A stretch of 21,202 bases of DNA from a virus: positions 1 to 21,202 of the IMG/VR virus record IMGVR_UViG_3300015372_000032. One strand, 5' to 3'. Of this stretch, positions 6,258 through 13,600 are shown piece after piece (positions within the stretch are counted from its first letter, which is position 1; each line of letters opens with the position of its first letter). A program made the translations under genes and the position numbers. Below the pieces are notes generated by a model. It saw only the letters and a list, made by a program, of their open reading frames with translations, did no database searches and was not told where the DNA came from.

Positions 6258-6287
6258 CTCAGACCCCGTGTAGGGATCTGGGCTGAG
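6258..6287 (-). terminator. Terminator-like hairpin after the 62-aa gene
   Basis: Outer CTCAG/CTGAG stem (6258-6262 with 6283-6287) and inner AGACCCC/GGGATCT pairing with one mismatch around a GTGTA loop. It begins 3 bases after the TAG at 6290 and is followed by CUUUCGCG, the TTCGCG box of promoter G. Confidence 0.6.
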
Positions 6288-6289
6288 TG

Positions 6290-6478
6290 CTACTTCCTGC
6301 GGCGGCGTTCCTGACGGATCTTGTAGTTGACCTGTCGCGCGTAGGCTCGCGAACCCGCGGACTCGCCATGGGCCTGGATGACCTTTCCGACTGCTGCCAG
6401 AAATGCCGTTCCAATCCCAAGGGCAAGGGTCGGGTTCTGCTCGGCCTCGCGCTTGAGGTTCTCGAAGAATCGGTTCAT
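6290..6478 (-). CDS. Small membrane-associated phage protein (62 aa)
   Basis: MNRFFENLKREAEQNPTLAL then GIGTAFLAAVGKVIQ, one weak hydrophobic segment (about residues 17-34), and a very basic tail ending IRQERRRRK. ATG at 6476-6478 follows AAGGAGCACTA. One-gene unit between promoter F and the hairpin at 6258-6287. The short charged N-terminus, helix and poly-basic tail are typical of small phage membrane proteins; no named family. Confidence 0.7.
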   Translation of the reverse strand: MNRFFENLKREAEQNPTLALGIGTAFLAAVGKVIQAHGESAGSRAYARQVNYKIRQERRRRK

Positions 6479-6501
6479 TAGTGCTCCTTAGAGGGGTATA
6501 G

Positions 6502-6535
6502 TTCTCATTACATGCGATGTTTTGCGCGCGAAACT
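6502..6535 (-). promoter_or_regulatory. Array promoter copy F
   Basis: TTCGCG, two bases, GCAAAACATCG, TGTAAT -10 (6507-6512) and GAGAAC on the minus strand. More diverged in the spacer than copies D and G. Confidence 0.65.
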
Positions 6536-6536
6536 C

Positions 6537-6556
6537 AGAACCCGGGTAGGGGTTCT
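6537..6556 (-). terminator. Terminator-like hairpin after the 58-aa gene
   Basis: Perfect 7-bp stem AGAACCC/GGGTTCT (6537-6543 with 6550-6556), six-base loop, about 34 bases after the stop at 6591 and directly before the GAGUUUCGCG of promoter F. The U-run is only three bases. Confidence 0.55.
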
Positions 6557-6590
6557 AAGTTGAGGTTTCCTGTTCGGATTCCTGAAGGGT

Positions 6591-6767
6591 TTACAGCTCG
6601 ACCAGCTGGCTCTTGAGCTCGGACCGCTTGGCGCGCAGCTCCTGGATCTGGGCAGTGATCTCGTCCATCTCTGAACGGATCTCTGCATTGTGGATCTCGG
6701 CGTATGCGCGACCAATGCGGGTCGTGGCGTCAATAGCGACAGTGGTGATTCGCGTAACAATCTTCAT
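6591..6767 (-). CDS. Small coiled-coil phage protein (58 aa)
   Basis: MKIVTRITTVAIDATTRIGR, then a helix with a heptad-like pattern (EIRSEMDEITAQIQELRAKR and SELKSQLVEL), which predicts a coiled coil from about residue 28 to the end. No membrane segment. ATG at 6765-6767 follows CAGGAGAACACC. One-gene unit driven by promoter E. The frame happens to be open up to the ATG inside the promoter, but no ribosome site supports that start. Function unknown; oligomerisation is likely. Confidence 0.7.
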   Translation of the reverse strand: MKIVTRITTVAIDATTRIGRAYAEIHNAEIRSEMDEITAQIQELRAKRSELKSQLVEL

Positions 6768-6790
6768 GGTGTTCTCCTGTTTTAGGGGGG

Positions 6791-6825
6791 TTCTCATTAT
6801 ATGCCATGTTTTCCACGCGAAAAAT
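6791..6825 (-). promoter_or_regulatory. Array promoter copy E
   Basis: TTCGCG, two bases, GAAAACATGG, CA, TATAAT -10 (6796-6801) and GAGAAC on the minus strand. Its upstream TTTTT is the U-tract of the hairpin at 6823-6849, so terminator and promoter share bases. Confidence 0.75.
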
Positions 6826-6849
6826 GAGACCCCGTGTAGGGGCCTCATT
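6823..6849 (-). terminator. Intrinsic terminator after the 63-aa gene
   Basis: Two-part stem AATGAG/CTCATT plus CCCC/GGGG around a GTGTA loop (6834-6838) with a single mismatch, followed by five U residues (6820-6824). Starts 2 bases after the TAA at 6852. This is the clearest terminator of the array. Confidence 0.8.
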
Positions 6850-6851
6850 CT

Positions 6852-7043
6852 TTAGGCGGCTTCCTCTTCGGCAACAACGCCGGTGGTGTAGGCGTCGTAC
6901 ACGCCCTCCTCGACTGCGAACTCGTGCCACTCCTGCGCCCGCTTCGTGACGACGACGGCGACGCCGGTGATGGCGCCAGCGACGGCGTACTTGACGCGGT
7001 GCCGGATGACATGATTCTTGATCTTGGTGAGCTTGTCCTTCAT
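6852..7043 (-). CDS. Small membrane protein (63 aa)
   Basis: MKDKLTKIKNHVIRHRVKYA then VAGAITGVAVVVTKRAQEWH: a basic N-terminus, one hydrophobic helix (about residues 18-33) and an acidic end VVAEEEAA. By the positive-inside rule the N-terminus would stay in the cytoplasm. ATG at 7041-7043 follows AGGAGGTAGTA. One-gene unit between promoter D and the terminator at 6823-6849. No family recognised. Confidence 0.7.
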   Translation of the reverse strand: MKDKLTKIKNHVIRHRVKYAVAGAITGVAVVVTKRAQEWHEFAVEEGVYDAYTTGVVAEEEAA

Positions 7044-7072
7044 TACTACCTCCTATGGTTGGGGCGAGAGGA

Positions 7073-7107
7073 TTCTCATTATAAGCCGTGTTTTCCGCGC
7101 GAAAAAA
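7073..7107 (-). promoter_or_regulatory. Array promoter copy D
   Basis: TTCGCG, two bases, GAAAACACGG, two bases, TATAAT (7078-7083), GAGAAT on the minus strand, preceded by six T residues shared with the hairpin at 7108-7130. Confidence 0.75.
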
Positions 7108-7130
7108 GAGAAGCCTGGTTATGGCTCCTC
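7108..7130 (-). terminator. Intrinsic terminator after the 45-aa gene
   Basis: GAG-AGCC/GGCT-CTC stem with one mismatch and a seven-base loop, followed by six U residues (7102-7107). Begins 8 bases after the TAA at 7138. Confidence 0.7.
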
Positions 7131-7137
7131 TTCGGGA

Positions 7138-7275
7138 TTACTTCTTGCGGGTGTTCCAGACGAACTTGGTCACTCCAGTAGCGGTCTTGACGAGGGCGAC
7201 GCCACAGCTGTACGCGAAGTAAGCGGTGTCGGCGATCTCTGTCTTGACGGCAGTGGGATAGACGGTGATCTTCAT
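7138..7275 (-). CDS. Small phage protein, unknown (45 aa)
   Basis: MKITVYPTAVKTEIADTAYF then AYSCGVALVKTATGVTKFVW and a basic NTRKK end. Looks like a small beta-rich domain with one Cys. ATG at 7273-7275 follows AAAGGAGAAACC; TAA at 7138-7140. It sits alone between promoter C and the terminator at 7108-7130, the same layout as its neighbours, which supports a gene this short. No family recognised. Confidence 0.65.
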   Translation of the reverse strand: MKITVYPTAVKTEIADTAYFAYSCGVALVKTATGVTKFVWNTRKK

Positions 7276-7296
7276 GGTTTCTCCTTTGAAAGTTGG

Positions 7297-7331
7297 TTTC
7301 CATTACAACCCATGTTTTCCGCGCGAAAAAA
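7297..7331 (-). promoter_or_regulatory. Array promoter copy C
   Basis: TTCGCG, two bases, GAAAACATGG, two bases, TGTAAT (7302-7307), then GGAAAC on the minus strand. Its leading six T residues are the U-tract of the terminator at 7337-7354. Confidence 0.7.
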
Positions 7332-7336
7332 GGGAA

Positions 7337-7354
7337 AGCCCCCTTTCAGGGGCT
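7337..7354 (-). terminator. Intrinsic terminator overlapping the stop of the 84-aa gene
   Basis: AGCCCC/GGGGCT stem with a short loop that contains the TGA stop (7346-7348), followed by UUCCCUUUUUU (U-tract at 7326-7331). Termination signal and stop codon share the same bases. Confidence 0.75.
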
Positions 7355-7600
7355 CTCACTCTGGATCATCTTCGTGACGTGGGGCAGTGCAATCAGGTCG
7401 AACTCGTCGAGGTCAATGTTGTTCTCGTTGAGGATGTGGATCAGGTACTTCAGCTCGCCTTCGAGAGTATCGGCGACCTCTACCATCTCGCGAATACACT
7501 CGACGGCAGCGATCAACGCTTTCTTTCTCTTGCGGCTGACAGCCAGATCCCATCCCCAACAGAAGGCAAGACTGATCACGACTTCGGTCGGTATCTTCAT
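7346..7600 (-). CDS. Small phage protein, unknown (84 aa)
   Basis: MKIPTEVVISLAFCWGWDLA, basic SRKRKK, a helical middle (ALIAAVECIREMVEVADTLE) and an acidic C-terminal part (NENNIDLDEFDLIAL). The N-terminal 20 residues are hydrophobic and could be a short membrane anchor. ATG at 7598-7600 follows AAGGAGCCGTA. One-gene unit driven by promoter B. No family recognised. Confidence 0.7.
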   Translation of the reverse strand: MKIPTEVVISLAFCWGWDLAVSRKRKKALIAAVECIREMVEVADTLEGELKYLIHILNENNIDLDEFDLIALPHVTKMIQSESP

Positions 7601-7621
7601 TACGGCTCCTTGTTACTAGGG

Positions 7622-7656
7622 TTCTCATTAGAAGCCGTGTAATCCTCGCGAAGAAA
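7622..7656 (-). promoter_or_regulatory. Array promoter copy B
   Basis: TTCGCG, two bases, GATTACACGG, two bases, TCTAAT (7627-7632), then GAGAAC on the minus strand. A weak 4-bp hairpin (7663-7674) sits just upstream where the other units have a terminator. Confidence 0.65.
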
Positions 7657-7697
7657 TATATGGCCCTCTGGGGCAAATCTCCCCCCGGGAAAAAAAC

Positions 7698-7717
7698 AGA
7701 ATCCGTGTTTGCGAAAC
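7698..7717 (-). repeat. Decayed copy of the array promoter
   Basis: On the minus strand this reads TTTCGC, AAACACGG, ATTCTG, which aligns with the consensus if about four spacer bases are deleted; the -10 is lost (ATTCTG instead of TATAAT). It is followed by seven T residues (7690-7696). The 7601-7777 gap also holds the good copy B and an 11-bp palindrome (7728-7738) but no ORF with a ribosome site, so it may mark a lost small gene. Confidence 0.4.
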
Positions 7718-7777
7718 GAGAACGCCATGCAATTTGCACAGCGCTCCCGCTTCGACTTTCCTCCGGGGAGGGAGGGT

Positions 7778-8059
7778 CTATTTCGGCTTGATGACGAATC
7801 CGAGCGCTTTCGTCACAATGACGTTGAACTGCTCGTGTCGGACGATCATCACGATGCCGAGGATGTTGGTTGCCACGAGGGCGGCCGTGTTCGGGCTCAG
7901 CTTCTCGGGCCGGTCTTCGGCCCGCATCTGCTGAAGCTTCTTCAGCCGCTCCACGAGGGTTCCGTATTCCTCAGAATTCGGATCTGTCGTCTCGAGTTCG
8001 CGCAGCACTCTACGTACTTGCTTGTCGTACTCGGACTCGCCGTGGGCGAAAATATTCAT
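7778..8059 (-). CDS. Conserved small phage protein with C-terminal hydrophobic helix (93 aa)
   Basis: An N-terminal charged helical region (YDKQVRRVLRELETTDPNSE, VERLKKLQQM) is followed by SPNTAALVATNILGIVMIVR (about 54-73), a hydrophobic segment, then a Val/Ile-rich end ALGFVIKPK. The pattern SP-T-A-IAANI-GI--VIRHE is one I recall from small genes located after tail genes in Gram-positive phages. ATG at 8057-8059 follows AAAGGAGAAAG. It is the first unit of the promoter array. Function unknown; membrane association is likely. Confidence 0.8.
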   Translation of the reverse strand: MNIFAHGESEYDKQVRRVLRELETTDPNSEEYGTLVERLKKLQQMRAEDRPEKLSPNTAALVATNILGIVMIVRHEQFNVIVTKALGFVIKPK

Positions 8060-8078
8060 CTTTCTCCTTTGGGGGTTG

Positions 8079-8112
8079 TTCTCATTATAAGCGGTGTTTC
8101 CACCGCGAATTT
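8079..8112 (-). promoter_or_regulatory. Array promoter copy A, with hairpin spacer
   Basis: First copy after the structural genes. TTCGCG, two bases, GAAACACCG, two bases, TATAAT (8084-8089), GAGAAC on the minus strand. Unlike the others, its spacer forms a perfect 6-bp stem with a GAAA loop (GCGGTG/CACCGC, plus-strand 8091-8106), and no separate upstream terminator is visible. Confidence 0.7.
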
Positions 8113-8115
8113 CCC

Positions 8116-8205
8116 CTACAACCCAGGGAGACTGGCTAGTATCGCAATCACTCCGAGGAGCATGAGACAGACGAGGCACACGAGCGCCACGGCCGTCCCG
8201 CTCAA
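8116..8205 (-). CDS. Single-helix membrane peptide (29 aa), TTG start
   Basis: MSGTAVALVCLVCLMLLGVI followed by AILASLPGL: one hydrophobic helix with two cysteines. The TTG at 8203-8205 overlaps the TGA of the upstream gene (TTTGA), with only a weak AAGG site, so coupled translation is assumed. It ends at TAG 8116-8118, 4 bases before promoter A. The gene is too short to be sure of; support is the uninterrupted helix and the exact fit between the neighbours. Confidence 0.5.
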   Translation of the reverse strand: MSGTAVALVCLVCLMLLGVIAILASLPGL

Positions 8206-8513
8206 ACTCTGTGAACCTTGAAGACGACCTCCTCCTTGTCCTTCAGGTCCTCGGGAGCCTTGTCCAGCTCGAGAGTGAATATGTCCTTCTCGTCGGACTC
8301 GGTCACGACGATCGATCCCGCGCTGACACGCCCCTTCTTCGCGTCGTCCCACTTCTGCTTGGCGAAGACCGCTCCGCCGGTGATGAGGCCGACGAACACG
8401 CCGTTGAGAAGCTGGTACCGGTCCGAGGTGTTGGCCAGATCGATGATCCCCAGACCCAGCAGGGTGGCGAAGAACGCCGAGACCCCGCCCCACAGCGCTA
8501 CGTGATTACGCAT
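8202..8513 (-). CDS. Two-helix membrane protein downstream of tail genes (103 aa)
   Basis: Two membrane segments (about residues 5-25, HVALWGGVSAFFATLLGLGI; about 35-53, LLNGVFVGLITGGAVFA) are followed by KQKWDDAKKGR and a soluble beta-rich tail with ESDEKDIFTLELDKAPEDL and VVFKVHRV. ATG at 8511-8513 lies 3 bases after AGGAGG; the preceding GTG has no room for a ribosome site. A holin would have this size and topology, but the conserved-looking C-terminal domain and lack of a lysin next door leave the role open. Confidence 0.8.
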   Translation of the reverse strand: MRNHVALWGGVSAFFATLLGLGIIDLANTSDRYQLLNGVFVGLITGGAVFAKQKWDDAKKGRVSAGSIVVTESDEKDIFTLELDKAPEDLKDKEEVVFKVHRV

Positions 8514-8520
8514 CACCCTC

Positions 8521-9696
8521 CTATACGACTGAGATGGTCGGGTACTGCTTCTCCCCTGTCTTGTCCTCCGATCGGATGAACTCCGTGACCCGGGCCTTGG
8601 CCGTGGTCCCCGTGAGGCTCACGAGCTCGATGATGTCGCCGAGCCCGTAGTCGACCCCGTACGTGTAGTCGCCCGCGGGGGACGTCTGCCCGTCGATGGC
8701 CTGGATGTAGTTGTGGTTGGCAAGAGCGTCCTTGGCGTTCTGGTCGATGAACTGGTTGATGTCGTCGATGCCGACGACGGTGCTCCAGCCACCTCCGTAG
8801 TAGGCCCCTCCCCCGAACTGTACCTTGTGGCCGACGGGCTCGCCCTCGGCGTCGGTGACCATGACCCGCCTGTCGAATCCCTCGGGCTTCGGTGCGGCAG
8901 GATCGAAATATCGGAGGTAGACCTGGTCCTTGTACCAGACGTAGACGACGTTCTTGAAGTTCGCGTTCGAGTGGACCTCCTTCAGCCCCGCCAGCGTCTC
9001 CATGTTCGGTGACAGGCGGACCAGGGGCTCCGGGCCCCCGGTGGAGTGGTCCTTGCCGCGGTAGGTGGAGAACTTGAGGACGTACCCGAGAACGGGGTCT
9101 GCCGAGTCGAGATACAGCTTGATCCCGACTTGTTCCTGCTCGGCCAGCGTCTTGATCCCGTCGTAGAGGGGCCCGATGGGGATCGTGTAGCGCTCGACGA
9201 CTCCCCCGGTGTCCACATCGCCGATCACGAGATGGTCGATCGCCTCGAAGTCCCAGTCGAGCTGCACGTTGGTGAAGCTGGTCCCGGGGATGGTCGTGGG
9301 GGATATGGCCATCTTGGTGACAACGTCGGCCAGGAACGCGCCGATCTTCTTCGTGTCGTCGGAGTAGTCCAGGATCTTGGGGCCGTTCTCCCCGTCGCTG
9401 GTCCAGGACGGGTTCTTGAACCAGGCGATCCTCTGGTTGAGGAATTCGAGCAGGCTCTTCCCGACCACCGTCATGAGGCCTTCCTCGATGGACTGCGTCT
9501 CGAGGAGCATGACCTCCTTGGTCCCCCGGAGGGCCAAATATGTTCCGGGTGCCAGCTTGGCGATGTTCTCGTCCGTGGCCTGGACGACCAGCTGGACATC
9601 TCCGGCAGACAGGTACCGCTCGGTCCAGATCGCCGAGACGAAGTCGTCGACGACATCCTTGTCGAGGAAGGTCCCGCCCAGCGTGTAGAGATCCAC
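8521..9696 (-). CDS. Gp37-like siphovirus tail/baseplate protein
   Basis: 391 aa. Resembles the ReqiPepy6 Gp37-like family (a tail protein placed after the distal tail protein in actinobacteriophages). Features: TLGGTFLDKDVVDDFVSAIW near the start, VQLVVQATDENIAKL, LETQSIEEGLMTVVGKSLLE (about 65-85), a middle DHLVIGDVDTGGVVERYTIP, SNANFKNVVYVWYKDQVYLR near 245, and a Gly-rich GGGAYYGGGW. The C-terminal segment DYGLGDIIELVSLTGTTAKA is typical of late baseplate hub-type domains. GTG at 9694-9696 overlaps the upstream TAG (TAGTG) with a weak GGGGG site; a longer reading to 9798 lies inside the distal tail gene and is rejected. Probable role: tail tip assembly. Confidence 0.85.
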   Translation of the reverse strand: MDLYTLGGTFLDKDVVDDFVSAIWTERYLSAGDVQLVVQATDENIAKLAPGTYLALRGTKEVMLLETQSIEEGLMTVVGKSLLEFLNQRIAWFKNPSWTSDGENGPKILDYSDDTKKIGAFLADVVTKMAISPTTIPGTSFTNVQLDWDFEAIDHLVIGDVDTGGVVERYTIPIGPLYDGIKTLAEQEQVGIKLYLDSADPVLGYVLKFSTYRGKDHSTGGPEPLVRLSPNMETLAGLKEVHSNANFKNVVYVWYKDQVYLRYFDPAAPKPEGFDRRVMVTDAEGEPVGHKVQFGGGAYYGGGWSTVVGIDDINQFIDQNAKDALANHNYIQAIDGQTSPAGDYTYGVDYGLGDIIELVSLTGTTAKARVTEFIRSEDKTGEKQYPTISVV

Positions 9697-10544
9697 TAGA
9701 GACCCCCGAACCGGTTGAAATATGCGAGCGACCAGGCTTGCCCGGCCTCGGCACCGGCGACGGTGACGTAGTTCTTGCCGTACTTGAGCTGGGGCCACAC
9801 CGACTCGTCGGTCATCTTGGAGAGGATGTTGGTTATGTCCCCGTCCAGGAGGTCGACCGTCTGCACGCGCTTGGCGCCGGGGACACTGCTCATCTTGAAG
9901 TACTTGGTGGTGTCGATCGTCACGCCCTGGGCCGTGAACTCCTGGGGATCCGTGGGCGACTTCGTGATGATGGTGATGTCGCCCGTGTAGGACGGGTTGG
10001 CCGGGGTCCGGTCGATGCGCAGCTCGAACCCGGTTGTGACGGTTCCGATGTAGTCGAACTCGAGCTCCGTCGTCCCGTCGTCCACCGTCCCGAAGTACAC
10101 GGTGGTGTCGGCCTCGATGAAGTCGGGCCGGAAGCAGATGACGGAGATCTGGATCTCGGGGTCCTGCGAGAAGATGTTGGGCTCGACGCTCTCGACGACT
10201 CCCTCGATGTCCACCGTGGGCATCTCGTCACTGAAAAAGCGCAATTTGCACCATTCCTCCGGCATGAAATAGGCGTAGAGCCTCTGCCGGAGGGCTGTGA
10301 GCGTCTGTACGCGCCAGTCCGGGTTCAGTCCCAGGTTCATGACGATGTTCCGCTTGCCGGTGGAGCTTCCCTGCGGGACCTCCCCCCGACCGGCTGCGAG
10401 GTTGGTGGAAGTGATCTCGGCCTTGACCGGCCCCAGACCGTCGATGCTGCGGATCTGAACCGTGTCGTCGTTCGGCATGAATCCGCCCAGAGGGAGCTCT
10501 GGTGCGGACGGGTTGCTGCTGAACACTTCCATCTTCGTCAGCAC
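9696..10544 (-). CDS. Distal tail protein (Dit-like)
   Basis: 282 aa, within the usual range for siphovirus distal tail proteins, and placed directly after the tape measure gene where Dit is expected. The start (SSNPSAPELPLGGFMPNDDT), the IRSIDGLGPVKAEI block near 32-45, the GKRNIVMNLGLNPDW region near 63-77, and ALRQRLYAYFMPEEW near 84-98 fit a Dit N-terminal beta barrel; the middle and C-terminal domains are beta-rich with a galectin-like look. Dit forms the hexameric hub joining tail tube and baseplate. GTG at 10542-10544 follows GAAAGGAGG with 5 bases spacing; an ATG four codons later is the alternative. The stop overlaps the next start. Confidence 0.85.
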   Translation of the reverse strand: MLTKMEVFSSNPSAPELPLGGFMPNDDTVQIRSIDGLGPVKAEITSTNLAAGRGEVPQGSSTGKRNIVMNLGLNPDWRVQTLTALRQRLYAYFMPEEWCKLRFFSDEMPTVDIEGVVESVEPNIFSQDPEIQISVICFRPDFIEADTTVYFGTVDDGTTELEFDYIGTVTTGFELRIDRTPANPSYTGDITIITKSPTDPQEFTAQGVTIDTTKYFKMSSVPGAKRVQTVDLLDGDITNILSKMTDESVWPQLKYGKNYVTVAGAEAGQAWSLAYFNRFGGL

Positions 10545-10637
10545 TCAGACCTCCTTTCAAGAATATGACGCAGCCGGACCCTGGTGACACGAAGGCAGTC
10601 GCTATGGGCAGCGAACCTCCCCAGGGCCCGGCCACGC
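10545..10637 (-). other. 93-base structured gap between tape measure and distal tail genes
   Basis: The only sizeable gap among the structural genes. A 12-bp stem (10573-10584 with 10621-10632; 11 Watson-Crick pairs plus one G-U in the RNA) encloses 36 bases, which hold a nested CGCT/AGCG hairpin (10600-10603 with 10610-10613). No U-tract follows; instead come GCGTCATATTC and the AAAGGAGG of the distal tail gene. It could limit transcription or stabilise or separate two messages. Confidence 0.55.
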
Positions 10638-13600
10638 TTAGGACGCCAGACCCAGTCCTCGCTTGACCTGCGAGAGCTGGTTCTTCGTCTGGCGATAGAT
10701 CTCGACGTCCGACAACGACTCCGGCGAGTAGTTGTTCTGCTCGTAGTTGAACGTCGTCCCACCTGCGGCAGCTTGACCGCTCTCGGCCAGCGCTTTCTGC
10801 TGATCCGAGATGGCCGCCGCTTGGCTGTACGAAGCCGCCGCGGTTATCGGGGTGACGTTGGTGAGGTCCGTCAGCCCCTTAGCGTCCTGCTCGACCTTGG
10901 TGAGGTCGAGAACCGGGGTTATGACCGGCTCCATGTCGACGATGCCGTCGAGGAGGGCAGGAATATCGCTGAACGCGGATGTGGCGGTGTTCACCACGTT
11001 CGTCGCCGCGTCCTCCATGCTGCTCTTGACCGCTGGCTCGCTGTCCTCGATCCCGGTGATGAACCCGAGCATGACGTTCTCGCCGATCTCGGCGAACACC
11101 TTCGACGGGGACGAGATCCTCAGGATCTTCTTCGCCCAGCCCGGCAGGAGGCTGAAGGCCGCCTCGATCGCCTTCTTCAGCGGGAAAGCGAGCTTCCCGA
11201 ACTGGCTGGTGACACCGTCGACGATGGCGTCGGCGATGCCGATACCCGCGTCGACCAGGTCGTCGAAGTTGTCCCTGATGGCCTTCTCGAGGCCGTGCAG
11301 GAACCGGATGACCGCCTTGAACCCGATGTCGGCAAGCCCGGCCAGACCGTCGGCCAGGCCGTTGAGGAATGCCCGGGCCACGGCGAGGCCCTTCCTGACC
11401 AGTCTCGGGATGGCCTCCTGGATGCCGTCCAGGAACCCGATGACGATGTCGACCCCCGCTCTCACGAAGCGAGGGACGGCCTTGGCGATCTGTCTGAGGA
11501 ACGTCACGATGAGGTTGGTGCCCGAAGCGACGATCCTCGGAATATGCTTCGTCACACCGTCCAGGAACGTGGTGATCATCCTCGCCACCACGGGCAGCAC
11601 GTCCGGAATCTTCTTCGTGATCCCGTCCAGGAACTTCCCCAGCATCTGGAAGCCCGCGTTGATGATCTTGGGAGCGTTCCGCCCCAGGCCCTCGATGAAC
11701 TTGACCACGATCTCCGTGGCCTTGTCCATGACCTTCGGCATGTTGTTGGATATGCCGGTCAGGAGACCCAGGAGGAGCGCGAACCCCGCAGCTATCAGCG
11801 TCGGAGCGTTCTCCCCCAGGACCTGGGCGATGAGCACGACCAGAGCCGCTATCGCCTCGGCGATCTTGGGCGACAGGGATATGATCGCGTCCAGCAGGGT
11901 GGATGCGATAGAGACCAGCGACTTGGCTATCTCGGGGGCGATCTTGACGATCTCCGCGACGATGACCACCAGACCCTTGATGAAGTCGATGATCAGCTTC
12001 GGGAGGATCAGGAGGAACGCGCCGAACGCCGCCACCATGGCCGCTATGGCCTTGGGTCCCTTGTTTCCCAGCTGTGCCAGGGCCAGGACGAACAGGGACA
12101 ACGCCCCGGATATGACGAGCATCCCCAGACCCAGGGCACCCAGGGCGAGCCCCAGTGCCGTGATCGGGCCGGAGGCCAGCGCTCCCGCGATGGCGAGCAC
12201 CGCCAGGATGGCCGCCATGGCTCCGAGGCCCTTGATGATGGTGCTCCACTTCAGCTGCCCCATGAAGGCGATCGCCGGGCCCAATATGGCGAAGGCCGCT
12301 GCCGCTCCCAGGAGAGCCGCAGCACCGGCCAGGGTCCCCGACATGAGCGTGAGCCCACCGGCCAGGATGAGCAGCGACAGCCCCATGGCGGCGAGTCCCT
12401 TGGCCAGGGTCTCCATCTCCAGGTTGCCCATGATCGCCACGGCGGCCGCTATCCCGTTCAGGGCGACGGCGACCAGGACCAGCCCGGCCGCGGTGAGGAT
12501 CAGGTTCGGAGGCATGAGCATCATCGCCCCGGCGATGGCCATGATGGCCCCCGACACGCCGATGAGGCCCTGAACCATCGTCTTCAGGTCCATGCCGCCG
12601 AAGGCCGCCACCGCTGTGGAGAGCAGGATCAGCCCCGCCGCGACGATGGACAGCCCGATCCCCGTGAGGATCATGTTCGGGGGCATGACCGCCATGGCCA
12701 GAGCGATCGCGCCCAGAGCACCGGCGACCCCGACTATCCCCTTCGCCAGCTCCTCCCACTTCATCGACGACATGATCTTCATCGCGATGGCGAGGATGTT
12801 CAGGGCGATGGCGATCGGGAGGAGCGCGGCTGCGGTGACCAGCAGCTTGGGCCCGTTCATGAGCTTCGTGGCTGCTCCCACGGCAATCAGGGCACCGGCG
12901 ATCCCCGCGATGCCCTTGGCGATCTCCTCCCAGGAGAGCTTGGCCATGATCCGCATGGCCACGGCAAGGATGGTCACAGCTGTAGCCAGCAGGATCATCG
13001 AGGCCGCGATAACGCCGATCTTGAAGCCGAGACCGCCCTTGGAGGCGATGGTCAGCAGGTAGATGGCACCGACCAGCTGGGCCAGGCCGATGGCCACAGC
13101 CGTCATGGCCTTCTGCAGCTTGTCCGCCGGGATCTGCGACAGGACGGTGATGCCCGCCGCCAGGATGCCGACGGCGACTGCGATCTCCAGAAGTGTCGCC
13201 ACCTGAAGGCCGCGCTGCATCGCCTTGAGGTTGTCGGTCAGCGTCCCGAGCGCGGTGGCGAGGTTCTTGATGACCCCTCCGCCGAAGTCGATGTTGAGGC
13301 CTCCCTGGATGGCCTGCTTCAGCTTGAGGAATATGCCCGCGATGAGACCGGTCTGGATCGCGTCGACCGCGTCGTTCCAGTCCATGTTCGCGAACTTGTC
13401 GGCGATCATCTTGCCGATGCCGCCCAGGAAGTCGAGCAGGTTGGTGATGCCCGGCTCGATCGTGTCCTTGACCTTGTCGAGGATTTCGACGAACTTGTCC
13501 CAGGCAGCTGTAACGTCGTCGACGACCCCTGCCAGGGGCTTGAGCGAGTCCCCGAGCTTCTCCATCGAGGAAGCGACACCCTCCGCCTTCTTCGGATCCG

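Noticed and set aside
6791-6801. The ATG in the TAATGAGAAC end of the repeats as leaderless start or upstream ORF
   Set aside because: The frames that follow differ between copies: some stop within a few codons, some run out of frame, only two stay in frame. The bases are better explained as -10 and transcription start.
5900-8112. Repeats at regular-looking distances as a possible CRISPR array
   Set aside because: Spacing is irregular (about 200-350 bases), each interval contains an ORF with a ribosome site, and the repeat carries a -10 hexamer just upstream of a start.
10228-10635. Minus-strand frame beginning in the 93-base gap (MAGPWGGSLPIATAFV)
   Set aside because: No ribosome site before its GTG and it runs out of frame through the distal tail gene.
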